Shown piece after piece: positions 1 to 9,425 of a stretch of 64,000 bases of DNA; position 1 is the first letter of the stretch; each line of letters begins with the position of its first letter. This DNA is from Peptostreptococcus canis (lineage in GTDB: Bacteria > Bacillota > Clostridia > Peptostreptococcales > Peptostreptococcaceae). The translations under genes and the position numbers were made by a program. The notes under the pieces are model-generated. The model worked only from the letters and a program-made list of their open reading frames with translations. It was not told the DNA's origin and searched no databases. Location: contig NZ_JABGBW010000002.1 in assembly GCF_014229965.1 (NCBI RefSeq), positions 366,258 to 430,257 of the forward strand, written 5' to 3'.

Positions 1-1359
1 CATTATGGATGATGCCATAGCAACTTTTAAAATCACTAAAATTACGCTATTTGCACCATAATCTCCTATTTTTCTTTTCAAGTTAACCATAAGCATAAAT
101 GAACTTATTAAATATGACATACTTGTCGCAAGTGCAATACCACCATTTTTTAATGGCCCTACCAATAATATACTCATTACTATATTTATCATTACAGCCA
201 AAGTAGAATTTAGCATTGGTGTTTTAGTATCACCTATTGAATAATATATCTTGGTCACTACAGTTCTAATTGCAAGTCCTATCATACCAATAGAATAAAA
301 TAATAATGCATTAGATGTCAGAGTCACTGCTTTGGTGTCAAAAGCTCCTCTCATAAATAAGGTTTCTACAATAGGTCTTGATAACACTATACATCCAAAT
401 GTAATTGGAACTATTAATAGTAAAACCACATTAATGCTTATTCTTATTAGATTATTAAATTCCGTTTTATCTTTTTTACTCGATAACTCCGCAAGTTTTG
501 GATACATCACAATGCTGATTGTCGAAATAAAAATCCCAATAAAAAAACCTACTAGTTTATTTGAATAATTTAAAGATGATAAACTTCCTACAACAAGAGT
601 TGAAGCCAGAGTTTTATCTACTACTTTATTCACCTGGGTAACAGCTACTGATAACAAAATAGGTATTGCTAAAATAAAGACTTCTCTAATATATTTATCA
701 CTGAAATCAATTTTTAGCTTAGGTTTATATCCTAGTTTTAGAGCTTTAGGTAACTGAACAACAAACTGAGAAAATAGAGCTATTGAAGCTCCTATCGGCA
801 ATATATATACATTATTAAATATGGAACTCATAAAAATCCCACATATAATAATGAAATTAAACGGTATACCTACAATACCAGGTATAAAAAATTCTTCATT
901 AGCTTGTAAATATGCTGACATTATACTTTTAAGCCCTGTAAAAATATATCCTAATAATATTATTCTGGCAAAAAAGACTGTTTCTTTAAAAAGTCTACCT
1001 TTGAATCCTATTGCAAAAACCCTTACAATCTGTTCCATAAAGATAAATACTACAAATGAAATTATTATACCTAATATCAATGTAATACCTATTATATTAT
1101 TTGTAAAGTCAATAGCACCATCTTTTCCACGATCCTCTTTTACTTTGCAATAAAGGGGTATAAAAGTGGTAGCTATTGTAGAGGCAATTAATGAAAACAA
1201 AGCCTGAGGTATATCATATGCTGTAAAAAAAGCATCACTGTGCATAGATGCACCATAAAAATATCCCATAACTAATTCACGGAAAAAACCGATAAATTTG
1301 GATAACATGGTTATTGCCATCAGTAGGAACACATTTTTCACCATCTTATTTCTTTTCAT
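1..1359 (-). CDS. murJ: MurJ/MviN-family lipid flippase (3' end outside window)
   Basis: This reading frame runs from an ATG at 1359 to the left edge without a stop, giving 453 codons of a polytopic membrane protein. The N-terminus has the MurJ signature SKFIGFFRE, followed by DAFFTAYDIPQALFS; further on are GAFDTKAV and YYSIGDTKTP, all typical of the MviN/MurJ branch of the MOP exporter superfamily. It would move an undecaprenyl-linked intermediate across the membrane. The start overlaps the preceding glycosyltransferase by 14 bases, and an AGGAG lies upstream. As the last visible gene of a wall-polysaccharide operon with no other Wzx-type flippase, it may carry the polysaccharide unit rather than lipid II; that substrate is inference. 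Confidence 0.9.
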   Translation of the reverse strand, partial: MKRNKMVKNVFLLMAITMLSKFIGFFRELVMGYFYGASMHSDAFFTAYDIPQALFSLIASTIATTFIPLYCKVKEDRGKDGAIDFTNNIIGITLILGIIISFVVFIFMEQIVRVFAIGFKGRLFKETVFFARIILLGYIFTGLKSIMSAYLQANEEFFIPGIVGIPFNFIIICGIFMSSIFNNVYILPIGASIALFSQFVVQLPKALKLGYKPKLKIDFSDKYIREVFILAIPILLSVAVTQVNKVVDKTLASTLVVGSLSSLNYSNKLVGFFIGIFISTISIVMYPKLAELSSKKDKTEFNNLIRISINVVLLLIVPITFGCIVLSRPIVETLFMRGAFDTKAVTLTSNALLFYSIGMIGLAIRTVVTKIYYSIGDTKTPMLNSTLAVMINIVMSILLVGPLKNGGIALATSMSYLISSFMLMVNLKRKIGDYGANSVILVILKVAMASSIM

Positions 1360-2557
1360 TATTCACAATTCTCCTAATTATATCCATATCTTTCTTGGCA
1401 ATATTTACCCAATCGTACTCATCTTTTACTCTTTGTATCAATTTCTCTCTATCCCAGCCTTGCTCAATATATTTTAATACTGTATCAGCATACCTTTGTT
1501 CAAAATTTTCACCTTCTGAAACAATATAGTCAGGATTTCCTATTACTTCCGGTATACCGCCTGAAGCAGAACCAATGGATAATACTCCTAAAGAATTTGC
1601 TTCTACTATAACACTTCCAAATCCTTCTCTTCTACTAGGTAATACCATTATATCCATAATATTAAAATATTTATTCACCTCGGTAAAATCGACATTTCCG
1701 GTAAAATAAGCATCAATTCCTTTTTCTTTAGCCTCATTTTCCACTAATTCTCTCATATCTCCATCGCCAACAAAAATGTATTTACATTTATTTTTTTCAT
1801 CTACTCTAGAGTATATATCTACAAGTTTATCACTTCTTTTTACTTCTGTAAGGCTACCTATATATCCAATTACCTTTTTATCTCCTATATTTAATTTTTT
1901 CTTCAATTCTCTTTTTTCTTCTTCATTTATTTCAAAGAATTTTTCAAAATTAACACCATTTTTTGTCAGTGAAGAATTTTCCTTATTCCAGCCTAGTTTT
2001 TTTGCACTATTTCTCAAATCATCACTCACAAAAAAATTATTAGCAGCATTATTCAATACATCTAGTATTTTTTTTCTTACATTTTCATTTCTATATGGAT
2101 TTGTGTGAATATCGCTGCCATAATATTGCACAAAATATGGTTTACCATATTTTTTATTTATATGATATGCCAATCTTCCATGAGGATACCCCCATTGAGC
2201 TACTACAGCATCACATTCTATAATTTCTTTTTCATGTTTTTCTATAAAAGGACGATATTTCTCATAATCGTCATCTTTTTTTTCTATCATCCTTGTAGAA
2301 ATATCAACCTTTAAATATTCTTTTCTATATATAATTCCATCTCTCTCAAATTGAGAACCATTATTGACAAATACTTTTTTGTGAGCAAGTTTCTTAAAAA
2401 ATCTACTAAGTCCCACATCATAAAATTGAACGGAATATAAATTTAGGATATCATCATCTTTTAATATCCTTTTGATTGCCATTAACTTTTCATGATTTGC
2501 CGTAAATAATCCCTTTATGTTATTTTCGTTCATATTTACCAAATACAATAAGTTCAT
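1346..2557 (-). CDS. Glycosyltransferase family 4 (GT-B fold)
   Basis: A 403-residue GT4-type enzyme. The C-terminal half has the nucleotide-sugar site with the E-x7-E motif in SRREGFGSVIVEA, preceded by GYIGSLTEVKRSDKL, a typical phosphate-binding start of the second Rossmann domain. The N-terminal half contains QYYGSDIHTNPY, the acceptor-domain loop. It starts two bases after the stop of the epimerase gene and overlaps murJ, so it is translated within the polysaccharide operon. Donor and acceptor sugars cannot be read from sequence. It acts on the inner face of the membrane, extending the lipid-linked repeat unit. Confidence 0.85.
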   Translation of the reverse strand: MNLLYLVNMNENNIKGLFTANHEKLMAIKRILKDDDILNLYSVQFYDVGLSRFFKKLAHKKVFVNNGSQFERDGIIYRKEYLKVDISTRMIEKKDDDYEKYRPFIEKHEKEIIECDAVVAQWGYPHGRLAYHINKKYGKPYFVQYYGSDIHTNPYRNENVRKKILDVLNNAANNFFVSDDLRNSAKKLGWNKENSSLTKNGVNFEKFFEINEEEKRELKKKLNIGDKKVIGYIGSLTEVKRSDKLVDIYSRVDEKNKCKYIFVGDGDMRELVENEAKEKGIDAYFTGNVDFTEVNKYFNIMDIMVLPSRREGFGSVIVEANSLGVLSIGSASGGIPEVIGNPDYIVSEGENFEQRYADTVLKYIEQGWDREKLIQRVKDEYDWVNIAKKDMDIIRRIVNNEKK

Positions 2558-2559
2558 CT

Positions 2560-3660
2560 TTAAACATTCCTTTCCAATAAAATATCAACAATCTGACTTG
2601 ATGCAGTCCCATCACCATATGGATTAATTGACTTAGCGACTCTTTCATATTCATCTTTTCTTTCCATCAAAGAACATACTTTTTCTACTATTTTTTCTTT
2701 ATCAGTGCCTGCCATTAAAAGAGTACCTGCTTCTACTCCTTCTTGCCTCTCTGTGCTATCTCTAAGTACTACAACCGGTATATTTAAAGCAGGAGCCTCT
2801 TCTTGTATCCCACCACTATCCGTCAATATAATATGAGATTTCGAAATCAAATTATGAAATGTCACTACATCCAATGGTTCGATTAATTTTATTCTTTCCA
2901 TATTTTCAAATACCTTTTTAGCAGTTTCTATCAGAATCGGATTTTTATGTACAGGATATATCACTTTCACATCCTGATATCTATCTACTATCTCCTTTAC
3001 AGCCTCAAATATTCTCTCTAACGGTACTCCAATATTTTCTCTTCTATGAGCTGTCAATAAAATAAGTTTTGAATTATCTAACCATTTAATATACTCATTA
3101 TCAAAATCAGGTTTAATGGTGTATTTTAACACATCTATTGCAGTATTTCCAGTTATATAAATATTTTTTATATTTTTTCCTTCTTTTATTAAATTTTCAT
3201 ATGCCAGCTTAGTAGGTGCAAAATTATAATCTGAAATAATTCCTACCATCTGTCTATTAACCTCTTCCGGATATGGAGAATATTTATTGTAAGTTCGTAG
3301 TCCCGCTTCTATATGAGCAATTTCAACTTTATTATAGAATGCTGACAGAGATGCTGCGAATGTAGTTGTAGTATCACCATGTACGACAACTATATCAGGT
3401 TTCTCTATTTTTATTATCTCATCCAATTTCATTAATATTGTAGAAGTAATATATCCCAGAGTCTGTGATTCTTTCATTATCTCAAGATTATAGTCGGGTT
3501 TAATATCAAAAATTTCAAGAACCTGATTTAACATTTCTCTGTGCTGCCCGGTTACACAAACAATAGTATTCACACCATCACGTTTATATAATTCTTTTAT
3601 AACGGGAGCCATTTTAATAGCCTCCGGTCTGGTTCCAAATACTACCATTATCTTTTTCAT
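2560..3660 (-). CDS. wecB: UDP-N-acetylglucosamine 2-epimerase, non-hydrolysing
   Basis: A 366-residue protein that interconverts UDP-GlcNAc and UDP-ManNAc. It has the family landmarks GTRPEAIKMAPVI at the N-terminus, HGDTTTTFAASL, HIEAGLRTY, and DSGGIQEEAP near residue 290, at full family length. An AAGGAG precedes the ATG. It lies just downstream of wecC, which would oxidise its product to UDP-ManNAcA, so the two make a uronic-acid donor for the polymer. It could also serve other ManNAc-containing wall polymers. Confidence 0.93.
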   Translation of the reverse strand: MKKIMVVFGTRPEAIKMAPVIKELYKRDGVNTIVCVTGQHREMLNQVLEIFDIKPDYNLEIMKESQTLGYITSTILMKLDEIIKIEKPDIVVVHGDTTTTFAASLSAFYNKVEIAHIEAGLRTYNKYSPYPEEVNRQMVGIISDYNFAPTKLAYENLIKEGKNIKNIYITGNTAIDVLKYTIKPDFDNEYIKWLDNSKLILLTAHRRENIGVPLERIFEAVKEIVDRYQDVKVIYPVHKNPILIETAKKVFENMERIKLIEPLDVVTFHNLISKSHIILTDSGGIQEEAPALNIPVVVLRDSTERQEGVEAGTLLMAGTDKEKIVEKVCSLMERKDEYERVAKSINPYGDGTASSQIVDILLERNV

Positions 3661-3773
3661 TTTTTTCTCCTTCTAATAAATGAAAATATTATGAATTATA
3701 GTTTCATATCGATTTAAAATTCCACTTATATATTAACTTAATTAGTTCACAAAATAATAAAATATTTCTAATT

Positions 3774-4973
3774 CTATAATTTGTACACAGGCAAATTTTT
3801 TATAATATTTTTTGTATCTAATACCGTCTTATTCTTCAGTTTATCTTCATTTGCTTTTATATGGGCATGATCTACCATAATCACGACCAAATCAACAGAA
3901 TTTATAAAATCTTCAAATTTATCCATTTTATTTTTAAATTCTCTTTCAACCATAGGGTCATAAATTTTCACATTCTTATTTTTTCCCAAATGACTAATCA
4001 ACTGCAATGTCGGTGATTCTCTAGTATCGTCAACATCCGGTTTATATGTAATACCATACAAGCCAACTTTTTCGTAATCATCTATTCCTTCAATAGACAT
4101 TATAGAATCTATCCTGTCTATAACATGTAAAGGCATAGAATCATTGACTTTTCTGGCTGTATGTATTAAATTAGCCAACTTTGGATAATCTCCTACTAAA
4201 AACCACGGATCCACTGAGATACAATGACCTCCTACTCCTGGTCCCGGGCTAAGTATGTTTACTCTAGGATGCATGTTTGCTATTTTTATTATTTCATATA
4301 CATCCAAATTATCACTTCTACATATTTTTGCAAGCTCATTGGCAAAAGCAATATTTATATCCCTATATGTATTTTCTACTACTTTGCTCATTTCTGCAGT
4401 TCTTATATCGGTAATAACTATGTTCCCTTCACAAAAAGTCGAATAAATTTCTTTTACCTTTTCCCCTACTTCTTTCGAATCAGCTCCTATTGTTCTAGAA
4501 TTATGCCTAAGTTCATAAACCATATTACCGGGCAATATTCTTTCCGGTGCATGTGCTAATTCACACCTTTTACCTTTAGCATTAATAATCGGTCTTATAA
4601 CTGAATCTATAGTACCGGGAGGTATAGTTGATTCAATAATAATTATAGCATCTTGATTTGATACTTCCAAAACCGAGCTCACAGCATTTTCGAGATATGT
4701 TGTATCAACTTTTTTAGTCTCGCTGTTATATGGAGTCGGAACAGCAATAATATAAGTATCACAACCCATAAAATCAGTGCTAAATTTTATTTTATTTTCT
4801 ATTGCCTTAGACATTAATTCTTCAAGTCCTTTTTCCTTAAAAGTCACTTTATTATGCCTAAGTTTTTCAATAATAGACTGATTAATATCGGTACCGACTA
4901 CATCAATTCCACTTCCGGCAAGCATCAATGAAGTCGGTAGTCCTATGTAGCCTAATCCTATAATATTTATCAT
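3774..4973 (-). CDS. wecC: UDP-N-acetyl-D-mannosamine dehydrogenase
   Basis: A 399-residue member of the UDP-sugar dehydrogenase family. It begins with the NAD-binding GLGYIGLPTSLMLAGSG motif, carries the active-site cysteine in GPGVGGHCISVDPWFL, and ends with the GITYKPDVDDTRESP segment of the UDP-binding domain. The VGGHCISVDPWF form is typical of WecC-type enzymes rather than UDP-glucose dehydrogenases (GGSCFPKD). It converts UDP-ManNAc to UDP-ManNAcA using NAD. The start overlaps the upstream glycosyltransferase by four bases, and wecB follows after a 113-base gap. Confidence 0.92.
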   Translation of the reverse strand: MINIIGLGYIGLPTSLMLAGSGIDVVGTDINQSIIEKLRHNKVTFKEKGLEELMSKAIENKIKFSTDFMGCDTYIIAVPTPYNSETKKVDTTYLENAVSSVLEVSNQDAIIIIESTIPPGTIDSVIRPIINAKGKRCELAHAPERILPGNMVYELRHNSRTIGADSKEVGEKVKEIYSTFCEGNIVITDIRTAEMSKVVENTYRDINIAFANELAKICRSDNLDVYEIIKIANMHPRVNILSPGPGVGGHCISVDPWFLVGDYPKLANLIHTARKVNDSMPLHVIDRIDSIMSIEGIDDYEKVGLYGITYKPDVDDTRESPTLQLISHLGKNKNVKIYDPMVEREFKNKMDKFEDFINSVDLVVIMVDHAHIKANEDKLKNKTVLDTKNIIKNLPVYKL

Positions 4974-6163
4974 ATTATCTTTCCTTCCCCCAAATCTCTA
5001 TATATATTCTTAATTCTATTTTTCATTTCTATCCACGAGTAGTCTTGATATACACCACTCATATTTTTTGATTTTATATTAATTATATTCCTATTATTTT
5101 CAATTTCATCCAATAGTTTTTCAAAATCCTCTATACTGAAATTTATTGTAAATCCCATATCGTATTTTTCGACAATCACATCCATTGACGTATTTTTTGC
5201 AACTATAATAGGTTTTTTTAAAAGCATCGCTTCGTAAATCTTATTAGCTGCAGAATACCTGTGATTATTTATATTCGGATTATAAATAGCAAACATAATA
5301 TCACTATCTATATAATATTTAAAAGTTTCCTCATAAGGTACAGATCCTAAAAAATATATATTTGAAAATTTCCTGGAATATTCTTCTGCCATATCCGCTA
5401 ATTCGGCATTTCCTCCAAGGACCAATTCAAAATTTTCTCTTTTTGATATTGAAATCAGAATTTGATCTATAAATCGTCTTTTTGATAGATTCCCAATATA
5501 ACACAGTCTTATTTTTGATTTTTTTTCACAATTTTCTTTATTACAAAAAGATTGTTCTTTACTTTTAATCAATTCATCAATCTGTTTTTTAAAATTTTCA
5601 TTTATACTTGGAGAATTATGAACAACCGTCAGTTTTTTAGGCTTTGAACCTTCTATCTGTTTTTTTCTTTCTTCTGTACAAATTATAGTACTATCTGCTG
5701 AATTTATAATACCGAACTCCAAGTTTTTAATTATTTTTTTGAAAATCCCGGGAATTTTTGATCTACTGTCTACATAAAAATCAGCAATATGATATACAAA
5801 ATACTTATTATATTTTTTACATATTTTTTTAGCTATCAAACCACTATCTAAATCAAATGCATGTATAACATCAAAATCATTTACATTATTTTCAATCCAT
5901 TCTTTAACTAAATCAATATATTCTTTTAATATAGTAAGGTTTTTTAATCCTTTTCCCGTATCCGCTTTGAGTTGAAGTTCAAAATTTTCCACTTCAATTC
6001 CGTCTATTATTACGGTCTTTTTTATATATTCATAATTGGTATCACATTTTCTAGATCTGGATAATATAGTCGGTGTGTGACCATCCTCTATTAATGCTGA
6101 TACTATTCTATGTATACTAGCATTTGTAAAAGCATCTGAATTTCTAACTACTAAAACATTCAT
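4970..6163 (-). CDS. Glycosyltransferase family 4-like
   Basis: A 397-residue GT-B glycosyltransferase. The N-terminus MNVLVVRNSDAFTNAS is the usual first Rossmann strand; the C-terminal domain contains LCYIGNLSKRR and a donor site around AANKIYEAMLLKKPIIVA, where the motif E-A-M-L is the conserved part. It overlaps wecC by four bases, giving coupled translation. A cysteine-bearing insert near residue 210 (SFCNKENCEKK) is unusual for the family. The sugar transferred is unknown. Confidence 0.8.
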   Translation of the reverse strand: MNVLVVRNSDAFTNASIHRIVSALIEDGHTPTILSRSRKCDTNYEYIKKTVIIDGIEVENFELQLKADTGKGLKNLTILKEYIDLVKEWIENNVNDFDVIHAFDLDSGLIAKKICKKYNKYFVYHIADFYVDSRSKIPGIFKKIIKNLEFGIINSADSTIICTEERKKQIEGSKPKKLTVVHNSPSINENFKKQIDELIKSKEQSFCNKENCEKKSKIRLCYIGNLSKRRFIDQILISISKRENFELVLGGNAELADMAEEYSRKFSNIYFLGSVPYEETFKYYIDSDIMFAIYNPNINNHRYSAANKIYEAMLLKKPIIVAKNTSMDVIVEKYDMGFTINFSIEDFEKLLDEIENNRNIINIKSKNMSGVYQDYSWIEMKNRIKNIYRDLGEGKII

Positions 6164-6198
6164 TTATCATCCCTCTTTTTAATCGTAATCACACATTT

Positions 6199-7497
6199 TT
6201 ATACTCTTCCTATTGAGTAATACTCTACTCCAACTTTTTTCATATCTTCAATCTTATAACAGTTTCTACCATCAAAAACCAAAGGTTTTTTCATCAATTT
6301 CTTATATTTATTTATATCAAATTCCTTTATTTGTTCCCATTCCGTCATTATAAAACACATCTCTGAATCATCAATAGCAGATTCAATACTATCTTCATAA
6401 TATATCTGATCTCCAAATATCTTTTTTGCGTTTTCCATTCCAACAGGATCAAATACATGTATTTTTGCATTTCTCTCAAGCAAATACTTTATATTTACAA
6501 TTGATGGTGCTTCTCTTAAATCATCGGTATCCGGTTTATATGTTAGTCCAAGTATAGATACTTTAATTCCATCAAAAGAATCCACTATCTGAGCAGATTT
6601 TTTAACAAGTTTTAATTTTTGTATCTCATTGACTTCTATAGCTGCTTTAATTGTTTTTAGTTCATATCCATTTGAATTTGAAAGCCAGTGAAGCGCTTTT
6701 GTATCTTTTGGAAAGCATGAACCACCATAACCTATTCCTGCTTTTAAAAAGTTTTTTCCAATTCTATCATCATAGCTCATTCCCTCTGCTACATCTTCTA
6801 TGTTTGCTCCTACTATTTCACATAAATTTGCAATATCATTCATATATGAAACTTTAAGTGCCAGAAAGTCATTACAAGCATACTTTATCATCTCTGCCGA
6901 ATTTCTATTTGTTATAACTTTGGGATTTTCAAAGTTTTTGTAAATATCAAGCATTATATTTTCAGCCCATTTACTTTCTACTCCTATAACTATTCTGGAA
7001 GCCTCAAATGTATCTCTGACTGCAGTACCCTGAGCCAAAAACTCAGGATTAGAAGCCACTTCAACTTTTATATTATTCTTGAGCTGACTTTTTATATAAT
7101 TTTCTATATACTCATTTGTTCCAATAGGAACAGTAGATTTTACAATTACTAAAATATCTTTCTCTGCACTCACCGCTATTTGCTTTGCTACACCTTTTAT
7201 GTAGTCTAAATTTGCAGAACCATCACTTCTTTCAGGAGTTCCTACCGCAATAAAAACCACATCTGCATCAGAATAGGCACACTCATAATTTGAAGTATAT
7301 TCTATGTTACCTTGCCTATTTGTCTTTAAAATTAATTCATCAAGATCCTTCTCGTAAATCGGCGATTTTCCGCTTTTTAACATATTTATTTTTTCTTCAT
7401 TCACATCTACGCAAATGATATTGTGACCACCTTTGTCAGCCAGACACACACCTGTTACAAGACCAACATAACCGGTCCCGGCAATAGCAATCTTCAT
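6199..7497 (-). CDS. ugd: UDP-glucose 6-dehydrogenase
   Basis: A 432-residue enzyme oxidising UDP-glucose to UDP-glucuronate with NAD. It shows the N-terminal GTGYVGLVTGVCLAD nucleotide-binding motif, the catalytic cysteine in GIGYGGSCFPKDTKAL, and LTYKPDTDDLREAPS in the C-terminal domain, at normal length. An AGGAGG precedes the ATG. Together with wecB and wecC it indicates that the polymer contains two different uronic acids, or that one of the routes supplies another glycan. Confidence 0.93.
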   Translation of the reverse strand: MKIAIAGTGYVGLVTGVCLADKGGHNIICVDVNEEKINMLKSGKSPIYEKDLDELILKTNRQGNIEYTSNYECAYSDADVVFIAVGTPERSDGSANLDYIKGVAKQIAVSAEKDILVIVKSTVPIGTNEYIENYIKSQLKNNIKVEVASNPEFLAQGTAVRDTFEASRIVIGVESKWAENIMLDIYKNFENPKVITNRNSAEMIKYACNDFLALKVSYMNDIANLCEIVGANIEDVAEGMSYDDRIGKNFLKAGIGYGGSCFPKDTKALHWLSNSNGYELKTIKAAIEVNEIQKLKLVKKSAQIVDSFDGIKVSILGLTYKPDTDDLREAPSIVNIKYLLERNAKIHVFDPVGMENAKKIFGDQIYYEDSIESAIDDSEMCFIMTEWEQIKEFDINKYKKLMKKPLVFDGRNCYKIEDMKKVGVEYYSIGRV

Positions 7498-7512
7498 TAA
7501 GATGCCTCCTAT

Positions 7513-8280
7513 CTAAGATCTATCTTTCTTTATTCTCTTCTTTACAGCATTATATACATAAAAAACAAATACATACATAGCCTTTGGAAGACTCAAATGC
7601 TCTACATTTCTATACGTATTCCAAGTTCTTTTTATTGCCTTCATTTTATTACTGGATAAAGAACCGTTAACCACTCTATACCAAACTAAATCATCATAAA
7701 TTCCGTATGCATAATCTACCTTTTTCAAAAGCTGAAGCCAAGTAGCCGTATCTTGACCTCTCCTTACGTTTGTCATTCTAAAATCACCGACAACTTCTCT
7801 ATCTATCAACACTGTAGAACAACCGATTATTGTGTTTTTCAAAAGTCCGTTATAATCTATTTTCTCAGGAGCTCTCGCAACTTTCGACATGGGTTTACCA
7901 TCCTGAGTAATGTATCTATATGAGGTAAATGTAAATCCAACACCTTTTTCATTAATCAAATCAATTTGAGTGCTTAATTTATTAGGTTTCCAAATATCGT
8001 CACTATCAAGAAAAGCAATGTATCTTCCATTAGCCAAAGATAGCCCGGTATTCCTAGTAAATGCCGCACCAGAGTTTTTATCAAGTTTTATATATTTGAT
8101 TCTACTATCACTATTTACCATTTTAATTATTATACTAGCAGAGTTATCAGTAGAACAATCATCTATCAATAACATTTCCCAATTACTGTAACTTTGAGCC
8201 TGAACGGATTTAATAGTTTCACAAATAAAATCCTCAGCATTGTATACGGGGGTTATTATAGATACCAAACCCTCTTTCAT
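7513..8280 (-). CDS. Glycosyltransferase family 2
   Basis: A 255-residue GT-A fold enzyme. VSIITPVYNAEDFICETI and LLIDDCSTDNS form the nucleotide-binding half, FLDSDDIW carries the metal-binding aspartates, and RRGQDTATWLQLL is the acceptor-side motif. It is closely similar in layout to the GT2 at 11.5 kb (same FLDSDDVW and TW-LL spacing, same basic C-terminal tail), so the two look like paralogues. TuaG-like enzymes of teichuronic acid synthesis have this form; the precise substrate is not determinable. Confidence 0.85.
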   Translation of the reverse strand: MKEGLVSIITPVYNAEDFICETIKSVQAQSYSNWEMLLIDDCSTDNSASIIIKMVNSDSRIKYIKLDKNSGAAFTRNTGLSLANGRYIAFLDSDDIWKPNKLSTQIDLINEKGVGFTFTSYRYITQDGKPMSKVARAPEKIDYNGLLKNTIIGCSTVLIDREVVGDFRMTNVRRGQDTATWLQLLKKVDYAYGIYDDLVWYRVVNGSLSSNKMKAIKRTWNTYRNVEHLSLPKAMYVFVFYVYNAVKKRIKKDRS

Positions 8281-8295
8281 AATCTATCTCCTAAC

Positions 8296-9414
8296 TTAAT
8301 CCTCAAATCTTCCTGATTTTAGTTTTTTCCTAGAAAGTATAATGGTTTCAAAACTTTTAACTTTCATTTTGGATATGCCATATATTATAAGTACAATTCC
8401 TATATTTGTAGTTAAATCCAACATTATACTTTCGGCAAAACAATATATCAATATACTCACCATCAACATAATCTGATCTTTTTTATTTTCTTTGCACAAA
8501 TTGTACAAAGTATAACATATTAGAAACAGTAAAATCAAGAATGTTATTATCCCTAAACTATACAAAGACCATATATATCCACTGTCAAGAGGCATTCTTT
8601 GAGTAAATAATATATCTCTAATAATCGGTGGGTATCCTACTAAATTTATTCCTTTTGACGGATGTAGTAAATATGCCCTCCAATATACGGGTCTATGAGA
8701 TAATATCTTATTTATTAAGTAGTTTTCACTAAAAAATAAAGTAATTACCAAACTGAATAATGTCATCAATACCGGAAATGCAGTAGTAAATATCTTAAAA
8801 TACTTTTTTCTTACATCGACAGACTTTAAAATAAAGAAAGCTAATAAAGTCATTACTGCTGTCAATAATCCCGTTCTCGTCATCGTCTGAGTATACATTA
8901 AAAATATCATTGATATTAAAAGTATATAATCAATTTTTTTCTCACTATAAAATATGTAATAAAAAAATGAAGACCAAATAATAAACATACTTATAAATGC
9001 CGTATTGGGATTTCCAAATCCAAAATCATTTCGTCCCTCAAGATACTCAGTAGGATTTATTCCCAACACATTCGTAATCATAAATATAGAAAACAAAATA
9101 GCATTGATAATTATAAACCATTTCATGATAAATCTAAAGTCCACTGTAAATAAAGCCAAACATAAATAATATGTATATACCATGGTTATATTTTTAGACA
9201 ATAAAAACTGTATTCCAAAAATTCCCAACAGTAATAAATGTATTAAATTGTATTTTCTAAAACTTGTTACAATCATTATTGTCGACATCAATAGTGAAAG
9301 CAACATCATATATTTAGTAAAACCAGAAAAACCAAAAAATGGAGCATAATATTTCATAGTCGCAAAACCTAAAATACCAATTCCCATAATATTTTTCCAA
9401 CTCTGTTTTATCAT
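8296..9414 (-). CDS. Wzy-like polysaccharide polymerase (O-antigen polymerase-type membrane protein)
   Basis: A 372-residue, very hydrophobic protein with about ten membrane segments. The motif FGFGNPNTAF near residue 140 and the MTRTGLLTA segment near residue 180 recur in Wzy-type O-antigen and capsule polymerases, and the large outer loop contains RPVYWRAYLLHP. It probably joins lipid-linked repeat units on the outer face. A TTG two codons earlier could be read as the start, but the ATG at 9414 has AGAGG eight bases upstream. Polymerases of this type are poorly conserved, so the call rests on topology, these motifs and operon context. Confidence 0.7.
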   Translation of the reverse strand: MIKQSWKNIMGIGILGFATMKYYAPFFGFSGFTKYMMLLSLLMSTIMIVTSFRKYNLIHLLLLGIFGIQFLLSKNITMVYTYYLCLALFTVDFRFIMKWFIIINAILFSIFMITNVLGINPTEYLEGRNDFGFGNPNTAFISMFIIWSSFFYYIFYSEKKIDYILLISMIFLMYTQTMTRTGLLTAVMTLLAFFILKSVDVRKKYFKIFTTAFPVLMTLFSLVITLFFSENYLINKILSHRPVYWRAYLLHPSKGINLVGYPPIIRDILFTQRMPLDSGYIWSLYSLGIITFLILLFLICYTLYNLCKENKKDQIMLMVSILIYCFAESIMLDLTTNIGIVLIIYGISKMKVKSFETIILSRKKLKSGRFED

Positions 9415-9425
9415 CAACAATACCT

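Noticed and set aside
332-1153. Plus-strand reading frames at the left edge
   Set aside because: They are antisense to the murJ frame, which has clear MurJ motifs along its whole visible length.
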